A DNA stretch of 54,137 nucleotides from positions 1 to 54,137 of IMG/VR virus record IMGVR_UViG_3300027963_000098. One strand, given 5' to 3'. Source of the DNA: a virus. The position numbers and the translations under genes are program-made. The notes under the pieces are model-generated. The model did not search any database. It saw only the letters and a program-made list of their open reading frames with translations, and was not told where the DNA came from. Positions 1 through 11,500 of the stretch are shown here, piece by piece (the stretch's first letter is position 1; each line of letters starts with the position of its first letter).

Positions 1-1
1 A

Positions 2-388
2 GTTGCTTTGGAAGTTGTGGATTACGAAAACTCCACATCAATTGCTTCATCTTCACGGATGACTGTGGCTTATCCGGGCATTTATAACCTTCAATGGTCT
101 GCTCAAATTCTTAACTCTGATTCTGTGACGCGAAGCCTTAGCGTTTGGTTGAAAAAGAATGGCACTGATGTAGTTGGTTCCACAAGGAACACTTTAGTGC
201 AGGCTGGACAGGCAAACGGTGCTTGGAATTATTACATTCAATTAGCCGCAGCAGACTATATTGAAATTTACTGGTCTACCAACAACGCATTGGTAACGCT
301 GCAAACATACGCTGCGCAAACAACACCAACACGCCCAACCACACCATCAGTAATTGCCACTCTTTCTTTTGTATCAGCAATACCATAA
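2..388 (+). CDS. Tail fibre C-terminal domain (5' end outside window)
   Basis: The reading frame is open from base 2, so this is the C-terminus of a gene that starts outside the window. The roughly 128 residues alternate short hydrophobic and polar stretches (YNLQWSAQIL, SLSVWLKKNG, YIEIYWST) in the manner of a C1q/TNF-like beta jelly-roll, a fold common at the receptor-binding tip of phage fibres. The fibre gene running off the right edge (52904 onward) is the obvious partner. Joining the two window ends directly does not keep the frame, so some sequence is probably missing or misassembled between them. Fold assignment is by appearance only. It could be a separate short fibre protein. Confidence 0.6.
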   Translation, partial: VALEVVDYENSTSIASSSRMTVAYPGIYNLQWSAQILNSDSVTRSLSVWLKKNGTDVVGSTRNTLVQAGQANGAWNYYIQLAAADYIEIYWSTNNALVTLQTYAAQTTPTRPTTPSVIATLSFVSAIP

Positions 389-412
389 GTACTAGCAAAA
401 TAAAAGGCAACA

Positions 413-2167
413 ATGGATAATACAGCCATGAACCAAACACACCACATGAAACCGATTGCTGCTGGTCTGGCTGGCCTTGGCCGGAATGGCGACTCCATGC
501 TTGTTCATATGCAACCGCGAGAGGTTGCTGGCCTTCAACGACTGGCTATGGCGCATGGCGGTTCACTTACAACCAACCCAGAAACTGGACTTCCCGAAGC
601 AAGCTTCTTAGGGGATGTGCTTGGCGCTGTTGCGCCGATTGCCTTGGGCTTTGCTCTTGGCCCCGCGGGGTTAGGGTTAAGTAGCCTTCAGGCTGGCCTT
701 GCAGTGGGTGCATTGGGTTGGGCAGCTAGTGGTAGTTTAAGTAAAGGTATTATGTCTGGCCTTGGTGGATATGGTGGTGCAGGACTTGGAGGTACATTAG
801 GAAAACTTGGGTCTACTGTAACGGCGGTTCCTGAAACAGCAGCTACTCCCTTACTTGGTGGGTCTGCCGCAGCTTCTAGTGCGCCTTCTCTTACTTCTTC
901 TGGTTTATCCGGTGCATTTGAGGTCCCCTTAGCAGGTGGCACACCATTAGTTACAAATGCCGCTCCATATGTTATGCCAACAGCAAACCAAGTTGCTGCG
1001 GGTGTTACCAACGCAGCGGGAACTGTTAATCTTGCTAATACTACAGTGGCTGGCGCACCTAGTGTACTTGGTGGCCTTAAATATGCCGCTGCTAACCCTC
1101 TAGAATTTATCAAAAACAACCCCGGCGCTGCCTTTACCGCTGCTTCCCCGCTCCTCGCCGCCGCAGCCGCGCCGCCGGAATACAAACCCCCCGCAGCCGA
1201 AGAAAAAACTCCGTACGAAGGTCCGTACTATCCGACTCAACGTGACGCTCGATTCCCCACTCAAGAAGAACGTCAACAACTTGGCACTAAAGAGTATCAA
1301 TACTTTAATCCCACACATCCCTATCCGGGCTATGAAAAGTACGACCCTAACTACCGTGGTTACGCTGAAGGCGGCGATGTAAACGAAACTCCAGACCCCG
1401 GTAGTGACCCGCGCCAAGATGCGCAAGAAGCCATGCAATATGGTATTGGGGGTATAGCTCAATTTGCTGATGGCGGTAGCACAGCAGAAAAAAACTACGG
1501 CCTTGCTTCTGCTGCCGGTAGTTTCCAAGACCCGAATTCAATTCCATCCACTGCATTCCAAGCTGAACTTGATGCGTATAACAAGAGAGTTAAAGATTTG
1601 AGGGGTGGACCTGTAGATAACGCGCAGTTCCCAAATTCTTTTTTTGCAATGGCTAATCCGGGTATATTTAGACTTTTTAATGGCCTCACCCAAGCGCAAG
1701 CAGAGGCCAAGGCAGGGCCGAAGCCGGTTTGGCAAGCACCACCTGCCACAACTGCACCCTCAGCTCCCCCGCCAGAAGCGATGGCAAACCCCAACTTTAG
1801 CGGCAGCGGCATTACTGCTCTACCTCAACGTCAGCCTACGCAGAACTTGAATCTTGCTCAGGGGTTCTCGGACATGTCTAGAGACATTATTAATTCTGGC
1901 GGTGCATTCGCTAAGGGCGGCTACTTGGATGGTCCCGGCGATGGTATGAGTGATTCGATTCCTGCAACTATTGCTGATAAGCAACCCGCCCGTCTAGCTG
2001 ACGGTGAATTCGTGGTCCCTGCTGATGTTGTATCGCATCTTGGTAATGGCTCTACTAAGGCCGGAGCGCAGCGTCTTTACAGTATGATGGATAAGGTACG
2101 TAAGGCCCGTACTGGTACTACCAAGCAAGGTAAACAAATCAATCCCAACAAGTACATGCCAGCATGA
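413..2167 (+). CDS. Virion-associated structural protein with LADGEFV motif
   Basis: A 584-residue protein. The N-terminal third is rich in Gly, Ala and Ser with hydrophobic stretches around residues 60-125. The middle is Pro-rich, and short AEGG/ADGG/AKGG motifs recur. The C-terminus carries a conserved-looking block, ARLADGEFVVPADVVSHLGN, followed by a basic tail. Proteins with this C-terminal block occur between the fibre and internal virion protein genes of many aquatic podophages. The biochemical role is unknown. A weak Shine-Dalgarno (AAGG) precedes the ATG. The stop overlaps the next start (ATGA), so the two are translationally coupled. Call rests on motif and position. Confidence 0.6.
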   Translation: MDNTAMNQTHHMKPIAAGLAGLGRNGDSMLVHMQPREVAGLQRLAMAHGGSLTTNPETGLPEASFLGDVLGAVAPIALGFALGPAGLGLSSLQAGLAVGALGWAASGSLSKGIMSGLGGYGGAGLGGTLGKLGSTVTAVPETAATPLLGGSAAASSAPSLTSSGLSGAFEVPLAGGTPLVTNAAPYVMPTANQVAAGVTNAAGTVNLANTTVAGAPSVLGGLKYAAANPLEFIKNNPGAAFTAASPLLAAAAAPPEYKPPAAEEKTPYEGPYYPTQRDARFPTQEERQQLGTKEYQYFNPTHPYPGYEKYDPNYRGYAEGGDVNETPDPGSDPRQDAQEAMQYGIGGIAQFADGGSTAEKNYGLASAAGSFQDPNSIPSTAFQAELDAYNKRVKDLRGGPVDNAQFPNSFFAMANPGIFRLFNGLTQAQAEAKAGPKPVWQAPPATTAPSAPPPEAMANPNFSGSGITALPQRQPTQNLNLAQGFSDMSRDIINSGGAFAKGGYLDGPGDGMSDSIPATIADKQPARLADGEFVVPADVVSHLGNGSTKAGAQRLYSMMDKVRKARTGTTKQGKQINPNKYMPA

Positions 2168-2580
2168 TGCAAGTCTCTATCGTACCTAAAGAATACGTAG
2201 AAGGATGTTGGAACCAGATTGAAGGGTATCTAGAAGGCGCGGCAAAATATACTTATGGTAGATACACCGTACAAGATATTAAAGATTGCGTAACCGATTA
2301 TGACCATCAACTGTGGATTGCTTTTGAAGGTGACAAGATTTACGGCGCAGTTGTAACAGAGATTGTGAATTACCCCAGATGTAGATTGTTAGCGATGCAG
2401 TTTACTGGGGGGGTTGAGTTAAAGAAGTGGAAGAAGCCCATGCTGGAATTACTACAACGCTGGGCAAGAGATAATGGGTGTGAAAAAATTGAGTCGCCCG
2501 GCAGGCCCGGATGGGCTAGAGTCTTTAGGGATGATGGCTATGAAGCAAAATTTATTACGTACGAACTACCGGTAGGGTAG
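2164..2580 (+). CDS. GNAT-like acetyltransferase-fold protein
   Basis: A 138-residue protein starting ATGATG; the first ATG overlaps the stop of the upstream gene. The order of elements fits a GNAT fold: an N-terminal helix pair, LWIAFEGDKIYGAVVTEI (beta strands 2-3), RLLAMQFTGG (beta 4), a helix containing ELLQRWARDNGC, and the C-terminal VFRDDGYEAKFITYEL strand. A clear Q/RxxGxG/A acetyl-CoA loop is not evident, so enzymatic activity is doubtful. Related GNAT-like proteins in T7-type phages are virion-assembly proteins (T7 gp13). Position between structural genes suggests the same here. Confidence 0.6.
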   Translation: MMQVSIVPKEYVEGCWNQIEGYLEGAAKYTYGRYTVQDIKDCVTDYDHQLWIAFEGDKIYGAVVTEIVNYPRCRLLAMQFTGGVELKKWKKPMLELLQRWARDNGCEKIESPGRPGWARVFRDDGYEAKFITYELPVG

Positions 2581-2595
2581 TTTAAGGAGCAGAAA

Positions 2596-3579
2596 ATGGG
2601 TAAGGGAAGTAAGGCACCGTCGCAACCGACAAGTCAAACTGTAACGCAGACCAATCTGCCTGCGTACCTCGAACCGTACGTTCTTAATATCGCTAAACGT
2701 GCAGAGGCGGAATCCTACCGTCCTTATCAAACGTATGGTGGCGAACGCACTGCTGGCTTCACTCCCGCCCAAGAAGCTCTTCAATCTGAAACTCTAGGAT
2801 TACAAACTCCGGGTCAATTTGGTGCCGCTACTGCAGGCGCCGGTGCTACTGGAATGCTGGGATTGGGCGCCGCTCAACGTGGGTTGAATGCTGCATTTGG
2901 TAACACCGCCGACTACATGTCGCCCTACATTCAAGGTGCGTTGAACCCGCAGATTCGTGAAGCCAACCTCCAAGCAGACTACGCCAAGCGTAACGATGCC
3001 CTGCAGAGCATGCGCGGGGGTTCTTTTGGCGGTAGCCGTCAAGCCCTTATGGCCGCTGAACGTGAGCGCAATGCTAACACGATGGTCGGTGACATCCTTG
3101 GTCGTGGCTATCAGTCGGCCTTTGATGCTGCGCAACGTCAACAACAGTATCTTGGCGGGCTTGGTATGCAGGGGCTCCAGCAAGCTGGTACCGCTTCGCA
3201 GCTTCTGGGCAATCTAGGCACTGCCGAACAACAAGCAAACGTTCAACGACTTGGCCTTCAGTCACAAACCGCTGCGCAAGCACAGGCTCTTGAACAACAA
3301 AAACTTGATACAGCGTATCAGGACTTTCTGCGCCAACGTGACTACCCAAAAGAACAACTAGGCTTCTACAGCAACATCATTCATGGTTTGCCACAGCAGA
3401 TGGGTTCAACACAACTTACTTATCAACAGGCGCCTAACTTTGGTGCGCAACTACTAGGCGGTGCCGCTAGTTTGTATGGTTTAGGTAGCAAAGCTGGCGT
3501 ATTTGCTGAAGGTGGTGAAGTTGAGGGTATTCCGGGCCTTGCTGGTCTCGGCCTGTATAACGCGATGAATAGGGGTTAA
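2596..3579 (+). CDS. Internal virion / DNA-injection-type protein
   Basis: A 327-residue protein with a good Shine-Dalgarno (AAGGAG) 7 bases ahead of the ATG. It is rich in Gly, Ala and Gln. The central part (about residues 110-260) looks like a long amphipathic helical region containing DALQSMRGGSFGGSRQAL and many AxxQ heptad-like repeats. The C-terminus ends in a short Gly-rich hydrophobic stretch and FAEGGEVEG, echoing the EGG motifs of its neighbours. Helical, Gln-rich proteins here in the gene order of podophages are usually ejected internal proteins. No enzymatic motif is seen. Confidence 0.5.
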   Translation: MGKGSKAPSQPTSQTVTQTNLPAYLEPYVLNIAKRAEAESYRPYQTYGGERTAGFTPAQEALQSETLGLQTPGQFGAATAGAGATGMLGLGAAQRGLNAAFGNTADYMSPYIQGALNPQIREANLQADYAKRNDALQSMRGGSFGGSRQALMAAERERNANTMVGDILGRGYQSAFDAAQRQQQYLGGLGMQGLQQAGTASQLLGNLGTAEQQANVQRLGLQSQTAAQAQALEQQKLDTAYQDFLRQRDYPKEQLGFYSNIIHGLPQQMGSTQLTYQQAPNFGAQLLGGAASLYGLGSKAGVFAEGGEVEGIPGLAGLGLYNAMNRG

Positions 3580-3581
3580 TC

Positions 3582-5582
3582 ATGAGTATCCAACAAAACA
3601 TGACCCCAATCTCAAATCCGTTATCGCCCAAACTTGAGGCGATGATTAAAAACCTTACTACGCCGCAGCTTATGGACTTGTATAAGCGGCAAGCTACCAA
3701 CCCTAAACCCGACTATAAACTTACCCTTATTCTCGGCGAATTAAACAACCGAGAAGACCTCGATAAAAAGATGCAACAAATGCCCACTAGTACGGTGGCG
3801 CAAGACGTTATGCAGCGGGCTATGCCGCAGCCGCAACAACAAATGCCACAGCAACAAATGCAGCCTCAGATGCAGCCGCAACAACCTGTGATGCAAGCTG
3901 CGCATGGTGGTTTGGCTGAACTTCATGTACCCGACCACATGTTCCAAGAACATAACATGGCCGGTGGTGGCATCGTTGCGTTTGATGAAGGCGGGCACGT
4001 GCCGCGATTTGACGGTGTTACCAATGGTAGTTTGGTTTCAACTATGCCCAACTATGCGTCTAGTTTACAAGCATACCAAAATAGACGCGCTCAAATTATG
4101 CGCAGGTTGCAAGAGTTGGAAAGCTCGGGCCAAGCACAAATTGATGAAGATAGAGCAGGTATGCTTAACGCTATAGAGGCTCCGGGCCGCTGGTCTACTA
4201 ATGCTGCTGCTAATCTTGTTGAAGGTGTCGGTGGCCTTGCATCCAGAGTTGGTAACTTCTTCACTGGCAAGCCAACCTATGAAGCTAGAAAACAGCCACA
4301 CTATCCTAAACAGGAACCAGAGTCTGAAAAGCTTCGCGCAGAGTTGGAAAACATTGACGCTGCTTTGGCACAGACGGAATACCAAGGAAACCTCCCAATA
4401 AAGAACCCAACCGCCGCAGCTCCCGCTGCCGGTCCCGCCGCTGGTCCCGCTGGTCCACAAGTTCCTGCTGGTCCGGGTTTGCCCTCGCTACCCAGTATTT
4501 CAACCAAGCTTGGCCGGGCCACCAGCCTCTATACTCCTGAAGTTCTTCGACAACTGGAAGAAAGTCGGAAGCCGGTTTATTTGGATGAAAAAACTTATGT
4601 TCCTCCTGAGCTTTCAGTAGATGACGCAGCAAAGCGAGTAAAAGATGTACAAGCAGCGTTTGGTGTAAGCGAAAAACCTTACGAAGAACAATCTGCTCGC
4701 CTTAAGAAACGTGGAGAAGACCTTGAAGCTAAGGGCGCTCAAAATAAATGGGACGCTTTGATTGCTGGTGGCCTCTCTATGATGGCTAGCAAAAATCCGA
4801 ATTTCTTAGCTGCTCTTGGTGAAGGTGGTATTAAAGGGCTTCAAACATACACAGACGCGCAAGACAAGCTTGAGGCTTCGCGTGAAAAACTGGATACCGC
4901 ACAGTTCGCCCTTGCCGACGCACAAAACCGCTTCCGTCAAGAAGGTAGTAAAGAAGCTGCCGCTGACCTTAGAGAAAACCGCAACGAAATTAGAGCCGCC
5001 AAGCGAGAGTTTGCAAGAGACAAAGTTACTGCGGACCGCGCAGCAAACGTATTTAAACGGGATGATATTAAAACTGTAATTACTGAAGAAGGGCGCGTGC
5101 AAACAACAAATCTTGGGCAAGAATCCAAAGAAGCGGACCTTCAATATAAGCAAGCTGAAATTGCGCTACAAAGAGCTGGCCTCAACATTCAAAGCTTTAA
5201 TGCACAGACACAACGAATCGTGGCACAACGGCCCGACCTTGTTTCTACTGTCCTTTCTCAATTACAAAGCGACCCGACATATCAAGCAGCGGATGGTCAA
5301 ACTAAAGCAGATATGTTTGCTAAGGTCATTTCGGGTACTAAGGCGCAAGGCACTAGCGGTCTTTCAAGACAAGTTCTTATAAGTATGGACCGTGCAAGAG
5401 AAAGATTTCTTATGAATCCGCGTTATCTCAAAGCCCAAAAAGATGGGGATAAGAAGACAATGCAGGAAATTGAACAAGAAGAATTTAGAAAAATTCCGGG
5501 TTATGATGCAGTAATAAGCGGTCTTTCTACTGCTGGCGGGGCTTCTTCTCGTGCTGTATCGTATAACGACCTTCCCGACTAA
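3582..5582 (+). CDS. Internal virion protein, coiled coil
   Basis: A 666-residue protein. The N-terminus (PQLMDLYKRQ) is followed by a Gln/Met/Pro-rich stretch (residues 75-105), then an AHGGLAELHVPDHMF-AGGGIVAFDEGG block that resembles motifs in other virion genes here. A Pro/Ala-rich linker lies near residues 275-310. From about 350 to 560 the sequence is charged, with repeated KLEASREKL and AADLRENRNEI patterns predicting a long coiled coil. It starts two bases after the previous stop, ends eight before the giant gene, and is clearly part of the same operon. Function is inferred from position only. Confidence 0.5.
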   Translation: MSIQQNMTPISNPLSPKLEAMIKNLTTPQLMDLYKRQATNPKPDYKLTLILGELNNREDLDKKMQQMPTSTVAQDVMQRAMPQPQQQMPQQQMQPQMQPQQPVMQAAHGGLAELHVPDHMFQEHNMAGGGIVAFDEGGHVPRFDGVTNGSLVSTMPNYASSLQAYQNRRAQIMRRLQELESSGQAQIDEDRAGMLNAIEAPGRWSTNAAANLVEGVGGLASRVGNFFTGKPTYEARKQPHYPKQEPESEKLRAELENIDAALAQTEYQGNLPIKNPTAAAPAAGPAAGPAGPQVPAGPGLPSLPSISTKLGRATSLYTPEVLRQLEESRKPVYLDEKTYVPPELSVDDAAKRVKDVQAAFGVSEKPYEEQSARLKKRGEDLEAKGAQNKWDALIAGGLSMMASKNPNFLAALGEGGIKGLQTYTDAQDKLEASREKLDTAQFALADAQNRFRQEGSKEAAADLRENRNEIRAAKREFARDKVTADRAANVFKRDDIKTVITEEGRVQTTNLGQESKEADLQYKQAEIALQRAGLNIQSFNAQTQRIVAQRPDLVSTVLSQLQSDPTYQAADGQTKADMFAKVISGTKAQGTSGLSRQVLISMDRARERFLMNPRYLKAQKDGDKKTMQEIEQEEFRKIPGYDAVISGLSTAGGASSRAVSYNDLPD

Positions 5583-5590
5583 GGATTGCT

Positions 5591-8500
5591 ATGGATGTTC
5601 GGATGCCAGATGGCACCATTATCAGTGGTGTGCCAGATAATATAACTAAGTCTGAACTTCTGCGCCGGTATAGCGCGTATCAAAAAACACAAGAAGAACC
5701 GGAACCGACCAAAGATACCGGCCTGCTAGATATGACAGGCCGTGCTGTTATGCGCGGGGTTAAGCAGCTTGGGTCTACTTTCGGGGATGTCATTCCCGCT
5801 ATGGCCGCTTCTGCTGTTGGTGAAGATGAATACGCCAAGCGACAGATGGAAGAAGCTGCCGCCACGCAAAAAGAAATTAAAGAGAAGTATGCACCGCGAT
5901 ATGAAAGCTATCGTGATGTTAAGGGTCTTGGGGATGTGCTTCCGTATATCTTAGAGACTGGCGCAGAGCAGGTTCCCAACATTGCTTCGGTTCTTCTACC
6001 CGGCGGTGTCGCAGGTATGGGAGGTCGCGCCCTTGCTGGCCGTACAGCTACTGAAGCACTAGCGGCTCGCGCTGCTGAAAAAGGAATGACCGAGGAAGCC
6101 GCTGCTAATTTAGCAGCACGTGTACTTCCTAAAGCAGAAAGAACTGGTCAGCAATTTGGTCAGGCTGCTGGTGTGTATCTTGGTTCATACGCACTTAATT
6201 CCCCCGAAGTATTCCAGAATATCTATGAAAGGACTGGCAAGCTAGAACCGGGTGCTGCCGCTTTGGCTGGCTCCGTGTCCGCTGCATTGGATTCGGTGTT
6301 CCCTGCGTATGCGCTAAATAAACTTACCCCCGGCGTTAAGGCTGGGGTTGTTGAACGAATCCTTGAACGCTCTGGTATGAAGCCGGGCATTGCAAGAGGT
6401 GCCGCAGCCGATGTTATTACCGGTGTTGCAACCGAAGGCCCGACGGAAGCCGCGCAAGAGGCGATTAGCATTGCAGCAGAAAAGTTTGTGGATGACCATG
6501 CAGATGTATGGAATAGTCAAGATTTTCAAAGGGTAGTGGACGCTGGCGTTGCTGGAGCTGCTGGTTCTGTGTTGTTTGGTGGAGTGTCAGGTGCTGCTCG
6601 TGGTTATATGCAGAAGAAAGCCGGAGAAACCCCGCCCGCTGCTGAAGCTCCACCTCCACCTTCTAAGAATGCTTACGACGAAGCAGACCAGCATGACCTT
6701 GATTTAGAACAAGAAGCTGTTCGTCAAGCTCGTGGTGAAACCGCACCGCCTCCGCCCGCACCGCCTAGTACTGTAGACCGACTTGCAGAAGAAGCTTTCC
6801 CGTCAATGGAGACCCTGCAAGCTAAGTACGATGAGCTGGAAAAAGAAAGAAAGTCTTTATTAAAGCAAGAACAAAATGAGCAAGTACAAGCTCGCTTGCA
6901 AGAGATTGACGCGCAGCAAGAACAGATTGCTGGAGAACAAGACCAGCTAGAAAGCCGACTGCAGCAGCGCCTTGACAATCCCCCCCGTATGCCTTCCGCT
7001 CCCCTTGCATCTATGGGGCCACAGCAAGGGCTTGATTTTGGTGAGGCAGTTTCACAAGAAGAACGAACAGCACCGCAAACCACTACTGGAGAAGCCCCGC
7101 AACAAGGGCTGGACCTTGGTGCTCCTGTTGAAAAACCGCAAGCACCGCCCACCATTGAGACGGTTAAACCCGCTGAACAGTTAGTTACGGATGTAAGTGC
7201 GGCACCGTTGGAGCGGTTTCTTGCGGCTATTAAGCCTAGCTCTCCTTCCGAACTTGAAATTAAGAAACAGCGTAGTGCCCTTTTAGAAGACAAGGGTCTT
7301 ATTCGTGCTATCCGCGATATGTACGAAGACCTCAAGGCAGATGACAAAGAACTGCCGTACTACACCGAACTTATCAAAGAGTTCTTCAATAAATACTTAA
7401 AGCCGCTCAGTCCGGAAAGACTTAAAGAGTTTGAGAACTTTGACAAGCTGTCGGCAGAGGAACAAAAGCAGTTTTTAGCCAGCGCCACCAACCTACCCGA
7501 CCTTACCACATACGACGGGGTCAACAAGCTCAAACTTGCGTTCAATGACTTTGTTTCAGAACAGCAACTTAAAGGCTTAGGCATAACCCCGAGCACCAAC
7601 GCATACGCGCAAGCAAAACAAACACTGCGGAAGCTAAAGGAAAAAGTTAAGTCTGGCCTCAAGAACTTGGATAAGGCAGAGCGTGCGGCCAATGACTATT
7701 TCCGCCGGTTTAATTTCGATACTGCTCTTCGTGCAGCCGCCTTTGATATGGCGTATGGCACGCCGCGTAATGAGTTGTTTAGTGGGCAGGGTGCCGATTA
7801 TGCCCCATTCTTTCAAGAGTGGTTACTTACTAATGCTTCTCCAGAAGTAAACCGCAAGTTTGAACAGTACCGCCGTGCGTATGAACATCTTGCTACCCGT
7901 GATGCAGAAATCGACCGGCAACGGGAAGAGCGAAGTGAGCATCTAGAATCAGAAGCAGAAACCGTGCGTGAGTACGAGGAAGCCGAAAGAGAATCACGGC
8001 TTGGCCCCTTTGCTACTTCTGAAAAGGTATCCGGCTCCTTAACTCAAATGATGCACCCGGCAGTAGTTGGGGCCATTGAAAGAAACGACTTAAACGACGC
8101 TCTTAGAACGCTATTAGCTGTTCAAAAGAAAAACCTAACTCCATATCAGAAGCAGCTTATCACTAAGTTGCTGTCACTTAATCTTCAAACGTCTATTGGC
8201 TACAACAAACTTAACGAAAGCTATGAACATTTAGTAGATTCAAATTCATGGATTTTTAATTCTGCTGTTAATATCTATCATCAATTAAAAAATCTTGCAC
8301 CATATTACCCGCGTATAAATATGTATGTAAAAAGATTAGATGAAGTATATTCAAATTCCCCGACTAATACTGGTATAATTACAGGGATGTATTATACAAT
8401 TTCTAATATTATAGATTATAATAACCAAAATCAGATTATTCCACAGAATCTCTTTGATGAAATAAAAGAGCTTGGGAAAATACTAAAACGCGAAAATGAG

Positions 8501-11500
8501 ATTATAGAGGACTCTTGGGGCGTTTACTTTCCTGAGATAGATTCAATTTCATTAAATACTCTCAATAATATGGGTGCTAATTCTGTGTATGTATTTCTGC
8601 ACGAAGTTATGCACGCGGCAACTTCTAGAGTTTTAAATGACCCTTCAGCCTACGGCGCTCGGCAGCAAGAAGCAGCGTTTGAGCTAAAGAAACTGTACGC
8701 GCATTCTAAAGCTATTTCTAAACTCGATAAGTATGGATTTACAGACATTCACGAATTTGTATCTGAAGCATTTACAAATCACGAGTTTCAAAAAGTTCTT
8801 CAAGCGATTCAATACAAAAATACTTCTAAGTCTTGGTGGGATAAGTTTGTTCAGTTCTGTATGCAGATGTTTGGCGTTGATAATGTGCTTGGTCAGACAA
8901 TCATCCAAACCCAAGCTTTATTCGATGCACCACATAATAGGTTTGGTTTGGGCAGCCCCAACGCTGCCATGCGTGGGTACTACGAGAACAATTCAAACGA
9001 ACAGCCCGGCGCTATCCGTAACATCAGCAATCAAATCAGAAACTCCAAAGAATTCAACGATATTAAGATGATTCTTTCTGAGCTTTGGTCAACCATGAAA
9101 GACCAGACTCGAAAGTATTTCTTGGGCGCTTTTACTCTGCGTCAGCTCGAAGAAATGATTGGCATCGAGTACAACAGACTGACTGGAGAATTTGAAACCA
9201 AGGTCCCTCAAATCTCCTTGCTAATCAAGAATATCGAAGATATGCAGGATAGCCGTAACAAGACTATCCAAAAGGGTAAGCCTATTCTTGACAAACTAAT
9301 GAAGTTGTATTCGTCCAATAAGGCTACATCAGAACTGCTTACCCGCCTCATCCAAACGTCTACTGTTGAACAACTGGACCCATCTGTAGCAAACCCTGCC
9401 ACCCCTGCTGACAAAGAGAAAGCGGCGCTCCTAAAGCAGTTGACTGCAGATTGGGAGGCTCTTGGCAAGATGAAGGATGGTGCTGCCGCTCAAGAACTCT
9501 ATATTGAGATGCGTGATTTCTTTAGAGAGACCTTAGCAAACTACAAGCGTATTTCTGCGGAACGGGAATACCGCCGCATCATGGGGTCCAAGGAAGCCGC
9601 AGAACGCGCCACTAGAGAGCATGTTGCAAGGCAGTTGTTTGCTTATCGACAGCTATATACGGGCAAAACAGATGAAGAACTTAAAGCGCTCATCGAGTCT
9701 GAAATTGAGCAAGACGCTCAAAAGTTAATTGCTTCGGGTAAGGAAACAATAGATACGGCCACTGCACGAGTGCTAGCTGACAAGAAGATTGAGAGTCAGT
9801 TTAAGGAAATGATTGACCCGTACTTTCCACTCAAGCGGTTCGGGCGTTTTTGGTACAAAGAAGGTACCGGCAAAGACATGAAGTTCTATATGTTTGAGTC
9901 TGCCTATGAACGTAATGAAGCGCTGAAAGACGCAAGGGTGAAAGACCCCAAAGGAAATTTTGCTTCGGGTAACGATGTCCGCAGCATGACATCTACTGCT
10001 CTTCAAAACGCTCGATTGTTTGAAGAGCTTAAAGGGATGGTCACCAATGTAGACGAAAAAGACCCAGAAAAACTTAAGGAAGCTATCTTAGACCAGATGG
10101 GTGAATTGTTTATTACTACACTTCCATCGCAAAGTATTCGTAATATGTTCCTGCATCGTAAAAACGTCCCCGGCGCAAGTGCTGATATGGTTCGTAGTTT
10201 TGCGCATGCTATGTTTCACCTTGGATACCAGCAGGCTCGATTTGAATATGCGCCGCGTATGTTCGACAGTATGGAGGCAGCTCGTAATTTCTTGTCCACG
10301 CAAGGCATAGCCACAACTCCGGAAGAAGATGTAACCCGTCGCACATTGAATGATTACCTTAATGAAGTTCAACGGCGGTTAGATAATGTGCTTAGCCCAA
10401 TGGACCAAGCATCGTGGGTTACTTTTGTATCTAATCTTGGGTTCTTAAATTTCTTGACCTCCCCTGCATCTGCAATCGTGAACATGCTCGCAGTGCCTAC
10501 TATCGGCTATCCGGTGCTTGCTGGTCCGTATGGATGGGGTCCCGCTAGGCAGGCGTATAGCAAGTACATGAAGATGCTTAGTGGTAGTGGGTGGAAAGAT
10601 GAGCTTGGTAACTTTGATGCTCCGTCAATTGGGCGCAATAAGAATCTTACGGAAGTTGAAAAACGTGCCTACCAAGCGTTTATTGATTCTGGCCTTATTG
10701 ACGTATCTATGACGCACGATGTTGCGGGGCTTTCTGAGCAGCCCAGCAATGACTACACGGGCCGGTGGCATAAGGTTATGACTTTTGCTGCGTTCCCATT
10801 CCATAAGGCGGAACGATTTAACCGTGAAGTTACGGCTATGGCTGCGTTTGATTTAGCATACAAATCTAATGGTGGTAATTTTGAAGCGGCTGTAGAGAAA
10901 GCTAAGAACCTTACTTACAAGTCGATGTTTGACTATTCAACTGCTAATAAGCCGCGCTACTTCCAAGGCGACTTACCAAAGGTGCTGCTGCAGTTCAAGC
11001 AATACGCCCAGCATATGACTTATCTGTTGTTCCGCACTGCCTATGAATCTACAAATTTGATTGGGCAAAAAGAGTACGAACAACTTATGGCTGAAGGCAA
11101 AACTGACGAAGCCAATAAAGTCATGAAGGAGTCAATTGAACTTCGCAAAGATGCGCGGCGTACTTTTGCGGGCATGATGGGTATGTCATTCTTGTTTGCC
11201 GGTACGATGGGCATGCCGGTATGGTTTATCTTCTCCGGTATCGCCAATGCTTTTGCTTCTGTGTTCGGTGATGATGACGACGAGTACGACGTTGAAAACT
11301 GGTACAAGAATTGGTTGAACTCAGTGTTTGGTGGTTTTGTAGGCGACTCTATTGCACGGGGTGTTGTACCCCAGATTACAGGGGCCTCACTGTCAGACCG
11401 TATGAGCACCAATCTCACAGATATGTGGTGGCGCGATACCAAGAGAAACCAAGACGAAGTTACAAACACTCAGAATGCAATCATTAATTTGCTAGGCCCT

